Notes: generated by a model from the sequence alone, not told the origin. DNA of 15,266 bases from Helicobacteraceae bacterium (GCA_030642185.1 DAOWOG010000003.1:1-15266); one strand, 5' to 3'; positions 7,710-15,261 are shown, counted from the first letter of the stretch. A program made the numbers and translations.

Positions 7710-8267
7710 TTATTGTAACTGAAATTTTTTTATCGAGTACTTAGATGCCACATCTTCCCACGGCATTTTTAAAAGCATCTCAACAGCATCCGCCGTATGA
7801 CTGATCCAGGTTTGAAGATGAGAAATCTCTTGCTCTGAAAACTGATGCAGCACATAATTAACCACTTGCCCTTTATCGGTTGGTTTTCCAATGCCCATAC
7901 GTATCCGAAGGTATTCCCTTGAGATAGATACATCCGTTGATTTCAGTCCGTTATGACCGCCATGACCGCCGCCGAATTTAAATCGAAGCGTACCAAAAGG
8001 CAGATCCAGGTCATCATGGATCACGATAACATCATCAATCTTGTAAAAGTTTTTGACAGCAGCGACAGCACGGCCGGAATGGTTCATATAGGTTAAAGGT
8101 TTAAGGTAAAAATGGGAGTTGCTTTTATAGAGTTCGCCTTCAAAAGAGGCTTTTTTGACAAAGTCTCCCGAATGACGTTTTAGAAGTTCATCAATGACCA
8201 TAAACCCGATGTTGTGGCGGGTTTCGGTATAGGCCGAACCGGGATTTCCTAGTCCGACGATCAGCAA
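7710..8267 (-). CDS. pth: Peptidyl-tRNA hydrolase
   Basis: Pth cleaves peptidyl-tRNAs that drop off stalled ribosomes, recycling tRNA. The 185-residue protein has all the bacterial Pth motifs: VGLGNPGSAY at the N-terminus with the substrate-binding Asn, ETRHNIGF with the catalytic His, the LTYMNHSG segment, VIHDDLDLPFG with the catalytic Asp, and GGHGGHNGLKS. Only a TTG codon is available as a start that preserves the MLIVGLGNPG beginning. It lies two bases after the rplY stop, with no clear Shine-Dalgarno of its own, so translation is probably coupled to rplY. The rplY-pth pair is a common bacterial arrangement. Confidence 0.95.
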   Translation of the reverse strand: MLIVGLGNPGSAYTETRHNIGFMVIDELLKRHSGDFVKKASFEGELYKSNSHFYLKPLTYMNHSGRAVAAVKNFYKIDDVIVIHDDLDLPFGTLRFKFGGGHGGHNGLKSTDVSISREYLRIRMGIGKPTDKGQVVNYVLHQFSEQEISHLQTWISHTADAVEMLLKMPWEDVASKYSIKKFQLQ

Positions 8268-8269
8268 AA

Positions 8270-8806
8270 TTATTTCGCTTTGATAATACTCAAAATAGAA
8301 ACACGATCTGAATCTGTAAATGCTATATTATCAACTGCATTTAGATCACGAATCAGGATCGAGTTACCAAGATCCAGCGGTGCTACGTCAATATCGATAT
8401 TGTTAGGAACATTCTCGATAGCACCTTTGACACGGATACGTTTTTTGGCAACGTGAAGAAGACCTTTGTTCTTCAGGCCTAACGGAGAACCGTGTGTTTC
8501 AATCGGAACGTGATAATGCGCTACTACGCCTGTTTGTGCAACCATAAGGTCAACATGAAGAAGATTACCGGAGACAGGTTGAGATTCATAAGACTGAACA
8601 ACCACATTCATCTCTTTACCGCCGACATTTACTACAAATGCCAATGTCTCTTTATTGCGAACCGTACGGATAAAATCATTCATTTTGAATGCGGCATTGA
8701 TATTTTCAAGCCCTTTTCCATAGATGTTTGCAATTAGATAACCATCACGACGCAACGCTTTTGTACCGCGTTTGCCGATACTCTCTCTAACTATACCTTC
8801 TAGCAT
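8270..8806 (-). CDS. rplY: Ribosomal protein bL25, long (CTC/TL5) form
   Basis: bL25 binds 5S rRNA in the large ribosomal subunit. The 178-residue protein has the N-terminal 5S-binding L25 domain (ESIGKRGTKALRRDGYLIAN, followed by IYGKG) and the C-terminal beta-rich CTC domain (GLKNKGLLHVAKKRIRVKG, IDIDVAPLDLGNSI). This is the two-domain version found in most bacteria rather than the short E. coli form. The start ATG (8806-8804) has AAAAGGA seven bases upstream, and a strong -10 box lies about 30 bases upstream. pth follows immediately. Confidence 0.95.
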   Translation of the reverse strand: MLEGIVRESIGKRGTKALRRDGYLIANIYGKGLENINAAFKMNDFIRTVRNKETLAFVVNVGGKEMNVVVQSYESQPVSGNLLHVDLMVAQTGVVAHYHVPIETHGSPLGLKNKGLLHVAKKRIRVKGAIENVPNNIDIDVAPLDLGNSILIRDLNAVDNIAFTDSDRVSILSIIKAK

Positions 8807-8835
8807 AGGTGAATCCTTTTATAAAAATGAGCCGA

Positions 8836-8841
8836 ATTATA
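8836..8841 (-). promoter_or_regulatory. -10 box (TATAAT) of the rplY-pth promoter
   Basis: The 63-base gap between the pilT-like stop and rplY reads TTTTTAAGTATAATTCGG on the minus strand. It contains a perfect TATAAT about 30 bases before the rplY start, behind alternating A/T-rich sequence typical of Campylobacterota sigma70 promoters. The -35 position (around 8859-8864) shows only a weak match. Confidence 0.6.
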
Positions 8842-8869
8842 CTTAAAAAGGTTTTAAATAATCATAAAG

Positions 8870-10072
8870 CTATTTTATCTCGAATATCTCATCCTCGCCA
8901 AACTGCTGTACATCACTTTGTTCTTTTTTATCTTTATTGCTGCTGCCGACAGAGGCGAGACCTTCCATTCTCAGCTTCAGGTCAGCCGGCGAAGTCGCAT
9001 ATAAAAATGCCTCTTTTGCTGAAATAGTGCCTTCTTTCCAGATATCGAGAATAGCCTGATCGAAACTCTGCGATCCGTATATCTCTTTACCCTCTTCGAT
9101 GGCGTCACGAATTTCCGTATCACGTTTCTCCAGGATAAGCTGTTCGATACGCGGTGTTTTCACCATCACTTCCAAAGCGGCGACCCGCTTATGATCTATC
9201 GTGGGAATAAGACGCTGTGAGATAACCCCCTGAAGGATCGAACTCAGTGACAGTCGTACCCTGTTTTGCTCTTCTGTCGGAAAAGTCGACACGATACGAT
9301 TGATCGTCTCTTTGGCATCAAGGGTATGCAGTGTTGAAAATACCAGGTGCCCGGAATCCGCAGCATGCAGTGCAATATCAATTGTCTCGATATCACGCAT
9401 CTCACCGACCAGGATAATATCTGGATCTTCCCGCAGCGCTGCACGAAGTGCATTGGCAAAATTCTTTGAATCCTGACCGATAGCACGCTGATTGACAATA
9501 CATTTACGATCTTTATGCACAAACTCGATCGGATCTTCAATGGTCAGAATATGTTTACGCTTTTTCATGTTGATCTCATTGATCAAAGCAGCCAAAGTGG
9601 TTGACTTACCTGATCCGGTTACACCGGTTACCAGGATCAGTCCCCGTTCCATCTCGGTAAATTTACGGATAACATCCGGCAGATTCAAATCTGATATCGA
9701 AAGTATCTCCACAGGAATAACACGGAATACTGCCGAGATACCATCCATCTGAAAGAAGATATTGACACGAAAACGGGTTTTTTCGTCAAACGGATAGATA
9801 AAGTCCAGCTCTTTTTTCTCAACAAGCTCATTAAAGCGGCTCCTTAAGAGCTCTTTGGCAAAAGTGATGGCTTCACTTTTGGTAAAAACATCACTGCCTA
9901 GCGGGACAATTTCACCGTTGATACGTGCCCGGACAACTGCATTGGCTTTCAGATGCAGGTCACTTCCTCCGGTCTCCACCATACGTTTCAGGTATGCTCG
10001 CACTTTTTTGAGTGCTTCAAAAGTCAGGTTTTTGACATCTACTTCATTATTTTGATTTCCTGCAATCGCCAT
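8870..10072 (-). CDS. PilT/PilU-family type IV pilus retraction ATPase
   Basis: A hexameric secretion ATPase that powers pilus retraction (twitching) at the cytoplasmic base of type IV pili. It has 400 residues. An N-terminal PAS-like domain begins at GGSDLHLKANAVVRARINGE (35-54). The Walker A motif GVTGSGKST is at 150-158 (Lys156). The Asp-box region has TIEDPIEF, the Walker B region is DIILVGEMRD with Glu224, and the His box STLHT is at 246-250. The PilT C-terminal AIRNLIRE motif is not clear (EIRDAIEEGK instead), and the end (SQSFDQAILDIWKEGTIS, then DLKLRM) resembles PilU. I therefore stop at family level. A polar tail of about 30 residues follows. Its ATG shares one base with the tal stop (TAATG), so the two are likely co-translated. 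No other pilus gene is in view. Confidence 0.92.
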   Translation of the reverse strand: MAIAGNQNNEVDVKNLTFEALKKVRAYLKRMVETGGSDLHLKANAVVRARINGEIVPLGSDVFTKSEAITFAKELLRSRFNELVEKKELDFIYPFDEKTRFRVNIFFQMDGISAVFRVIPVEILSISDLNLPDVIRKFTEMERGLILVTGVTGSGKSTTLAALINEINMKKRKHILTIEDPIEFVHKDRKCIVNQRAIGQDSKNFANALRAALREDPDIILVGEMRDIETIDIALHAADSGHLVFSTLHTLDAKETINRIVSTFPTEEQNRVRLSLSSILQGVISQRLIPTIDHKRVAALEVMVKTPRIEQLILEKRDTEIRDAIEEGKEIYGSQSFDQAILDIWKEGTISAKEAFLYATSPADLKLRMEGLASVGSSNKDKKEQSDVQQFGEDEIFEIK

Positions 10073-11058
10073 TACTGCTCCAATACGGTTAAAATATCTC
10101 TAAATGCATCTTTAAATGCGATGAGGCCCTCATCGATCTGCTGCTGTACAACAGCATCAAAACTGATACCCGCCTCAGCCACATTCTCAAAATGTTTTGC
10201 AATCACTTCTTCACTGATCGGCAGTTTTACTTTTGTATCACCGCCGGCCACAAACGCATCAACGGTTGCGATCGGCGCGGTGTTGACACTGTTGTATGCT
10301 AAAAGCCCGTCAATATAATACGAAGCCGCCAGAGTGTCACCCTTCACCCCGGTAGAAGCAAAAAGAGTACGGCATTTGAGCACCGCTTTCGCTTCAACAG
10401 CGTTATAGATGGCAGCGGCATTATAGATACCCGAAAGCGAAGGGGCAACACCTTTTTCGCTCAGCGCAGCATCCATTGCCCGATCAATTCTACTGACAAA
10501 AACACTGATCACAGTATCACTCACGACTCCTGATTTCTCCTGTGCCCGTTGAAACGCTTGTGCACAGGAAAGCGCCTGCTCTTTCGAAAAAACCAAAGTA
10601 GCATTTACCGCGATCCCCTCTGCCGCAAGTGCTTCCATCGCCTGATAACCTGCCTCTGTAGCAGGAACTTTGATCATGACATTCGGACGTCCGATCATGG
10701 CATGAAGACGTTTTCCCTCATCGATCGTTCCTGCCGTGTCATCGCATAAGAACGGGTCAACCTCGATACTCACATAACCGTCATCTCCGCTGTCATACAA
10801 AGGACGAAGCAGATCTGCCGCTTTTTGAATATCATAAACGGCAACCGCTTCATATTTGGCTTTTGCCGTATGGTTTTTCAGCGTCTCCAATTGTGCCTGA
10901 TACGCCGGTGAGCTCAAAATAGCATTTTTGAAAATAGCCGGATTGGAAGTTGCGCCGTTAACGATGCCTTTGTCAATCAGCTCTTTGAATTGTGTATCCA
11001 GAAAATCACGTTCGATAAAATCTGCCCATAATGAAAACTTTAAATCCGCTATATACAT
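10072..11058 (-). CDS. tal: Transaldolase
   Basis: Transaldolase moves a dihydroxyacetone unit between sedoheptulose-7-phosphate and glyceraldehyde-3-phosphate in the non-oxidative pentose phosphate pathway. The 328-residue protein shows GIVNGATSNPAIFKNAI near the N-terminus, SIEVDPFL, the Schiff-base lysine in NVMIKVPAT, GIAVNATLVFS, and SVFVSRIDRAMD. These are all standard for the TalAB-like (type 2/3) bacterial enzymes. The start ATG is preceded by a weak CAGGGCAG site and, 27 bases up, a TATAAT box. Its stop overlaps the pilus ATPase start by one base. Confidence 0.93.
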   Translation of the reverse strand: MYIADLKFSLWADFIERDFLDTQFKELIDKGIVNGATSNPAIFKNAILSSPAYQAQLETLKNHTAKAKYEAVAVYDIQKAADLLRPLYDSGDDGYVSIEVDPFLCDDTAGTIDEGKRLHAMIGRPNVMIKVPATEAGYQAMEALAAEGIAVNATLVFSKEQALSCAQAFQRAQEKSGVVSDTVISVFVSRIDRAMDAALSEKGVAPSLSGIYNAAAIYNAVEAKAVLKCRTLFASTGVKGDTLAASYYIDGLLAYNSVNTAPIATVDAFVAGGDTKVKLPISEEVIAKHFENVAEAGISFDAVVQQQIDEGLIAFKDAFRDILTVLEQ

Positions 11059-11084
11059 CTGCTGCCCTGAAATAAGATATGATG

Positions 11085-11090
11085 ATTATA
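11085..11090 (-). promoter_or_regulatory. -10 box (TATAAT) of the tal promoter
   Basis: In the 102-base gap between the ketoacyl synthase stop and tal, the minus strand reads TTTGGCTATAATCATC, a perfect TATAAT 26 bases before the tal ATG, behind an A/T-rich tract. There is no clear -35. The rest of the gap shows no hairpin followed by a T-run, so I see no terminator for the upstream unit. Confidence 0.55.
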
Positions 11091-11160
11091 GCCAAAGATA
11101 AAATAAATCAGTGATAACAGAGCGTAAACAGCGTGAAAAAGCGATGGTGCAGTACCGGAG

Positions 11161-12378
11161 CTAAAGAAACTTTTGAAAAATAACCGCACCATTAGTACCG
11201 CCAAAGCCAAAATTACAGCTCAACACGGTGTTGACCTCCGTATGGATTGGCTCATTTTTCACCAGATTGATCTTCTGCATCGCTGCTTCGCTTCGTGTGT
11301 AATTGATGACCGGCGGCAGTTGCTGTTGTTGCATAGCCATCAATGAAATAACAGCTTCGATCACTCCTGCAGCCCCAAGGCAGTGTCCTATCTGGCCTTT
11401 GGTTGAGCTCACATAGGGATTCATCTCGCCGAAAACACTAAAGATCGCTTTGGCTTCATCGATGTCATTGTGGGGAGTACTGGTCCCATGGGCATTGATA
11501 TAGTCGATCTTCGGCTTATCTGCCATCTCCCATGCAAGCCGAAGCGCTTTCTGCGCCCCTTTTCCTTCTGGGTGCGGCGCTGTAATATGATGGGCATCCG
11601 CACTTTCTCCAAAACCAATGATCTCGGCATAAATTTTTGCACCGCGGCGCTCTGCATATTCAAGTGTTTCGACTACCAATGCTCCCGCTCCCTCTCCCAA
11701 GACAAAACCGTCTCGTTCACTATCAAATGGACGCGAAGCATGCGCCGGGTCATCATTGCGTTTTGAAAGGGCATTCATCGCCCCATAACCGGCGATACTC
11801 AAGGGAGTGACCGGGGCTTCTGCACCGACAACGATCATTCCCTCGCACTGACCGAACTGCAAGGTCTTATAGGCTTCGATAATCCCATGGGTTCCGGCGG
11901 CACAGGCACTGGTCACACTCAGGTTCGGACCGCTCATCTTATGACGGATAGAGAGTTGTCCGCCAAGCATATTAGGCAGATAAGAAGGTACCAGGAAAGG
12001 GGTGGTATACCGCAGTCCCAGGTCACATTTCACATCGCTTGCCGATTCCAACGCACCGATTCCGGTCATACAGTTGGTACTCACGACTCCGAAACCACTG
12101 ACATCAACGTCATGCAGTCCGGCATCTTTCAATGCTTCATCTCCGGCATGCAAACCAAGCTGAATAAACCGGTCCGCTTTTTTGACCTCTTTTTTCTTCA
12201 TCACTGACGTCGGATCAAAATCTTTCACCTCAGCCGCAATGGTCGTTGAAAGGCCATCCGTTTCACAAAGAGTCACCTCTCCGACACCGCATTCGCCTCT
12301 GAGAATTGCCTCAAACGAAGACTTATCATGTCCGAGCGCATTGATCATGCCGACACCCGTGACAACAATACGTTTCAT
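11161..12378 (-). CDS. Beta-ketoacyl-ACP synthase II-like (FabF family)
   Basis: A thiolase-fold condensing enzyme of the KAS I/II family, which extends an acyl chain by decarboxylative condensation with malonyl-ACP. The 405 residues begin MKRIVVTGVGMINALG. The catalytic triad is intact: Cys159 in VTSACAAGTHG, His297 in NAHGTSTPHND, and His332 in SSTKGQIGHCLGAAG with Lys327. RPFDSERDGFVLGEGAG and the gating loop NFGFGGTNGAVIF are also present. Its ATG overlaps the stop of the upstream serine hydrolase by 4 bases. With an adenylating ligase two genes upstream and no acpP, fabG or fabD in view, it may be an accessory KS for a dedicated acyl product rather than the housekeeping FabF. That is inference, so no symbol is assigned. 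Confidence 0.9.
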   Translation of the reverse strand: MKRIVVTGVGMINALGHDKSSFEAILRGECGVGEVTLCETDGLSTTIAAEVKDFDPTSVMKKKEVKKADRFIQLGLHAGDEALKDAGLHDVDVSGFGVVSTNCMTGIGALESASDVKCDLGLRYTTPFLVPSYLPNMLGGQLSIRHKMSGPNLSVTSACAAGTHGIIEAYKTLQFGQCEGMIVVGAEAPVTPLSIAGYGAMNALSKRNDDPAHASRPFDSERDGFVLGEGAGALVVETLEYAERRGAKIYAEIIGFGESADAHHITAPHPEGKGAQKALRLAWEMADKPKIDYINAHGTSTPHNDIDEAKAIFSVFGEMNPYVSSTKGQIGHCLGAAGVIEAVISLMAMQQQQLPPVINYTRSEAAMQKINLVKNEPIHTEVNTVLSCNFGFGGTNGAVIFQKFL

Positions 12379-13523
12379 AACGCTCTCGCTTTAAAATTCT
12401 CAAACAGCTGATCCGCCCAGTGATCGATATCGGTCTCGGTCTGAGAAGTCAGGATAACAAAGGAGAGATCCTCTTCAGGGTAGATACGCATGATCGTACG
12501 ATATCCCGGCCCAAGCCCCTGATGCTGCAGAAAAAAGTTATTATCGTTTGTCAGCTGATACCATCCTATGCCGAAGCGCACATCATCATAAGCCGAAAAT
12601 GTCTGGTTAACTTTAACACTGGGCGTATGGAGAAATATTTTTTCTGTTTCGGCATCAAAAAAAGCACCATTTCGATAAGCCTGTAAAAAGAGTGCCATGT
12701 CATGGATAGAACTGACCAATCCCCCTGCCGGCTGCCAACGGACATCAAACTGTTTCAGCCATAATGTCGTACCGTCATAGCGATCCCGCCACGAATCTTC
12801 CATAAACATCCGCATGGCAAAACCGACAATCGAGAAATACTTCACTGTTCCGTATACCTGATCTTCGAGCATCTCCTGCCTGTAGTCAAATCCGCTCCGT
12901 TTCATTTTTGCCGGTTCCAGCACTCTTGTACGCACCAGTTCGGCAAACGGTTTTCCCGTAACCTTTTCCATAATCTTGCCTAACAGAACATACTCTGCAC
13001 TGGAGTATTTGGCTTCAGAGCCCGGTAGATACGGTAGATCAATATACTCTTCCAACTCCTCCTTTTGAGAGAGCATATAGGCGTAATAATTATCATCGAA
13101 CATATAACGGTAGTCCCCGGACCGATCGGTAATGCCGGAACTGTGATTCAGAAGGTTCAAGACGGTAATGGTCGCATTGTGTTCATCATATTTTGCACGA
13201 AGACGAGGGAAAAAGTTTCGGATATCCGCACTAAGCGAAACACGCTCTTCTGCAACCAGTTGCATCATCACCGTGGCCGTCAATATTTTTGTCAGGGAGA
13301 AAACATGATAAATACTCTCGATGGAGCTCATCTCTTTTTTCTCAATATCGTTATAACCGAAACTGCTCTCATAGATGATTTCACTGCCTTTGAGCACGGC
13401 AAAAGATGCAGAAGGAGGCTCTGTCTCACTTATCTGTTCAGCTACAAACGCTTCAAAACGGTTTACATCAGCCTGTAGAAACGATGCTGAAAGCAACAGA
13501 AAAATTCCCATCATTTTGATCAT
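12375..13523 (-). CDS. Exported serine hydrolase of the class C beta-lactamase/DD-peptidase fold
   Basis: A 382-residue penicillin-binding-fold hydrolase (Beta-lactamase Pfam family). The N-terminus MIKMMGIFLLLSASFLQA is a short signal peptide with a type I cleavage site after Ala18 and no lipobox, so a periplasmic location is likely. The catalytic SxxK motif is Ser76-Leu-Thr-Lys79 in HVFSLTKILTA. LLNHSSGI and PGSEAKYSSAEYVLLGKIMEKVTG follow the family pattern. The second motif reads YSS (Tyr173, Ser175) where true class C enzymes have YxN. A C-terminal HQG (334-336) matches the HxG of esterase/peptidase-like members. This favours an esterase, amidase or acyltransferase over antibiotic resistance. 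It is coupled by 4-base overlaps to the ligase upstream and the ketoacyl synthase downstream, suggesting a substrate related to an acyl product. Confidence 0.88.
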   Translation of the reverse strand: MIKMMGIFLLLSASFLQADVNRFEAFVAEQISETEPPSASFAVLKGSEIIYESSFGYNDIEKKEMSSIESIYHVFSLTKILTATVMMQLVAEERVSLSADIRNFFPRLRAKYDEHNATITVLNLLNHSSGITDRSGDYRYMFDDNYYAYMLSQKEELEEYIDLPYLPGSEAKYSSAEYVLLGKIMEKVTGKPFAELVRTRVLEPAKMKRSGFDYRQEMLEDQVYGTVKYFSIVGFAMRMFMEDSWRDRYDGTTLWLKQFDVRWQPAGGLVSSIHDMALFLQAYRNGAFFDAETEKIFLHTPSVKVNQTFSAYDDVRFGIGWYQLTNDNNFFLQHQGLGPGYRTIMRIYPEEDLSFVILTSQTETDIDHWADQLFENFKARAL

Positions 13524-14743
13524 TGGCGTACCTTTTTTCCCATACTGTTTTTTGCTATTTCATCCACCATTTCAAGTTTAAAATCAAAATTTATAGCCGG
13601 ATAATGCTCTTTAAATAGTGCCGAAATATCCTCTTTTTCCACCTTAGCTTTAGAAACCAGATCAATATGTAAAGCCTCGTCTTTTAGCCGCTTACTGTCA
13701 CGCATGATACTAATAAGCGCTTCTTTAATGCCAAGATGTTTTTCCAGGAGTGCTTCAAGTTCCAAAATGGAGATCCGCTTTCCCGAGATTTTAATGATGT
13801 CATTCAAGCGCCCGAGCAACCTGAACGCATTGCCCTCTCTTTCGATAATATCGGTCGTCATATACGGACGCGGCATCAAAAACACCTTTTCCTCAAACAG
13901 ATGGGTAGAGAGATAAGGAGAGTTAACGATCATTACACCTTCATGGTTTTGACTGATATGAACCCCTTCAAGCGGTTCCCAGAGCGTTTGAGTTCCTTTT
14001 TTTACGGCAATCCCTCCCGTCTCAGTCGAGCCGAAGAGCTGATATATCCGGCTGTTGTATTTATCCTGAAACTGTTGAATCTCATCTTCGAGCAGAAGCC
14101 CGGTAGAGGAGAGAAAGAGCACATTGCCCAGATCATGATCACGCCGCAGACGCAAAAGAGATTTAAGATAAACAGGCGTCGTCACAACCAGTGTTTTTTT
14201 ATCCTCATGCAATTTCAGAAGATCCTGCGGCCAGTACTCCTCTTTAAACAGCACTTCACATCCCAAACGCTGCGGAAGCATCACCCCGGAGAGAAAACCG
14301 TAAATATGGATAAAAGGAACCGTCACGATCACTCGCTCAAACGCCTCGTCTTTAAAGAGTTTCGTCAAAGCATCCAGTTCACCCTGAATATTCTGTTCCC
14401 GTTTGATCGCTCCCGTCGGCACGCCGGTCGTACCCGAAGTAAAAAAAACGGCATAGGCATCTCGCGGCAGCGATGAGGACAAAGCGGCCTTATCATAAGC
14501 AGTGATGCCCAAGGATTCAACCCGCTCTGCAATGGTCTTCATCTTATGATCAAACAGTATCGGTGTCACACCGGCATCAATCGCTTTATGCAACATAGAA
14601 AAAAGTGTCGGCTTATCCGGAGCATCAAAGGTTGCGGCATCTTTTTCAACCAGACTGATCTTATCTTTCAGCTGACTGAGTAGATAGTTTTTACGCTCTC
14701 CCTGATTGTTGATATAAATAATGTTTGTATCGGTTGATTTCAT
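13520..14743 (-). CDS. Compact AMP-forming acyl/aryl ligase (ANL superfamily)
   Basis: An adenylate-forming enzyme that would activate a carboxylic acid with ATP and pass it to CoA or a carrier protein. Core motifs in order: A3 FTSGTTGVPTGAIK (101-114), A5 YQLFGSTETG (234-243), A7 YMTTDI (294-299), A8 GRLNDIIKISGKRI (311-324), and A10 NSMGKKVR with the catalytic Lys at about 403. At 407 residues it is about 100 shorter than typical acyl-CoA synthetases, because only about 100 residues precede A3. A3 carries Thr110 where Lys is usual (xPKG). Compact ligases of this kind occur in aryl-polyene and related lipid clusters, but the rest of such a cluster is absent here. The ATG at 14743 is preceded by a poor ribosome site (GAAAGAA). 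It heads a coupled three-gene unit with the serine hydrolase and ketoacyl synthase. Its substrate is unknown. Confidence 0.88.
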   Translation of the reverse strand: MKSTDTNIIYINNQGERKNYLLSQLKDKISLVEKDAATFDAPDKPTLFSMLHKAIDAGVTPILFDHKMKTIAERVESLGITAYDKAALSSSLPRDAYAVFFTSGTTGVPTGAIKREQNIQGELDALTKLFKDEAFERVIVTVPFIHIYGFLSGVMLPQRLGCEVLFKEEYWPQDLLKLHEDKKTLVVTTPVYLKSLLRLRRDHDLGNVLFLSSTGLLLEDEIQQFQDKYNSRIYQLFGSTETGGIAVKKGTQTLWEPLEGVHISQNHEGVMIVNSPYLSTHLFEEKVFLMPRPYMTTDIIEREGNAFRLLGRLNDIIKISGKRISILELEALLEKHLGIKEALISIMRDSKRLKDEALHIDLVSKAKVEKEDISALFKEHYPAINFDFKLEMVDEIAKNSMGKKVRQ

Positions 14744-14772
14744 ATATAATTATTCTTTCATGAAGATAGTTC

Positions 14773-14918
14773 TTACTTTGTTGAAATAATGTCAGATGTA
14801 TTTATAATTTTACACTGTAATTCTCTTTGACAGCTATTGCTACTACAATATGAATTACTCATATACTACTTCAAGTTTTTGACAGGCAGATAATTGCATT
14901 TGAGTCAAATATGGTCAT
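14773..14918 (-). pseudogene. Decayed PIN-domain (VapC-type) toxin remnant
   Basis: Immediately after the antitoxin-like gene, an ATG overlapping its stop (TAATG) begins MTIFDSNAIICLSKT and then stops. This matches the N-terminus of PIN toxins, where an acidic residue sits in a hydrophobic strand followed by SNAII-type residues. Further along the same strand (14855-14822, continuing to about 14773, in other frames) IHIVVAIAVKENYSVKL and NTSDIISTK resemble the C-terminal PIN pattern, roughly D-IIAATA-xxNxxLVTxNxxDF. The two parts are separated by only about 15 bases, so most of the roughly 130-residue domain is deleted, and at least two frameshifts occur. Its placement downstream of a VapB-like gene supports the reading. 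Short matches by eye leave some doubt. Confidence 0.55.
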
Positions 14919-15145
14919 TACCACTCATCTCTTTGTTTTCTTTGCAACCTAAGCGGATCATCAATATTTTTAAATGCTGTGACATTTGAATCATCAAATA
15001 GTTTAATCATATCTTGTTTCAGTGAAACGTGAGGTTTTAATACCTTCTCTTCTACTACTGTAATTTCTTTGGAATTTAAACTTTTCAGTAAGTATAAAAA
15101 ATGTTCATACATACTATCTTTGACCTGCAATGTTATTGTGTGCAT
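14918..15145 (-). CDS. Small antitoxin-like protein (VapB-type candidate)
   Basis: A 75-residue hydrophilic protein. The first part, MHTITLQVKDSMYEHFLYLL then KSLNSKEITVVEE, fits the short beta-strand plus helix of small TA antitoxins. The charged tail ends DPLRLQRKQRDEW, a pattern I associate with antitoxins paired with RelE/PIN toxins. The ATG has AAGGAAAA about five bases upstream, a good ribosome site. It is followed, with a one-base overlap, by a degraded PIN-toxin remnant, so it is probably an orphan antitoxin. Such antitoxins often autoregulate by binding an upstream inverted repeat; one lies at 15169-15203. The family is not certain. Confidence 0.65.
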   Translation of the reverse strand: MHTITLQVKDSMYEHFLYLLKSLNSKEITVVEEKVLKPHVSLKQDMIKLFDDSNVTAFKNIDDPLRLQRKQRDEW

Positions 15146-15168
15146 AAGTTTTCCTTACAAAGTTATGA

Positions 15169-15203
15169 GCACCTCTCAAAACCCTGGTTAGTCTCAGAGG
15201 TGC
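15169..15203. repeat. 8-bp inverted repeat upstream of the antitoxin gene
   Basis: GCACCTCT (15169-15176) pairs perfectly with AGAGGTGC (15196-15203) across a 19-base loop. The loop itself contains AACC-CT-GGTT (15179-15188). It lies 24 bases before the antitoxin ATG. No T-run follows on either strand, so it is not a canonical terminator. It could be an operator for autoregulation, or a mobile-element scar. Confidence 0.5.
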
Positions 15204-15245
15204 CCTTCAATGCCATTAAGCTAAGCAATTTTACGTTCTCGGGGC

Positions 15246-15261
15246 TGCGACTTTAGTCGCA
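15246..15261. repeat. 7-bp palindrome at the right window edge
   Basis: TGCGACT-TT-AGTCGCA is a perfect inverted repeat with a two-base spacer, just after a GGGGC run. The 15146-15266 gap otherwise shows no gene. The function is unknown: it could be part of a terminator, a recombination site or a repeat continuing beyond the window. Confidence 0.4.

Noticed and set aside
11102..11164. A plus-strand mini-frame ending TERKQREKAMVQYRS that resembles the start of a TetR-type regulator.
   Set aside because: It has only about 17 codons from a GTG, overlaps the 3' end of the ketoacyl synthase, has no clear ribosome site and no continuation; it may be chance.
12375..13523. An antibiotic-resistance beta-lactamase.
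   Set aside because: The YxN motif is YSS and the third motif is HQG, so the fold is shared but antibiotic hydrolysis is not supported.
13736..14476. A 246-codon open frame on the plus strand.
   Set aside because: It is antisense to the AMP-ligase, whose motifs are complete. The predicted protein is a low-information, His/Arg/Phe-rich shadow with no recognisable domain.
15169..15203. A rho-independent terminator for a gene to the right.
   Set aside because: The stem is only 8 bp with a 19-base loop and no T-run on either strand.
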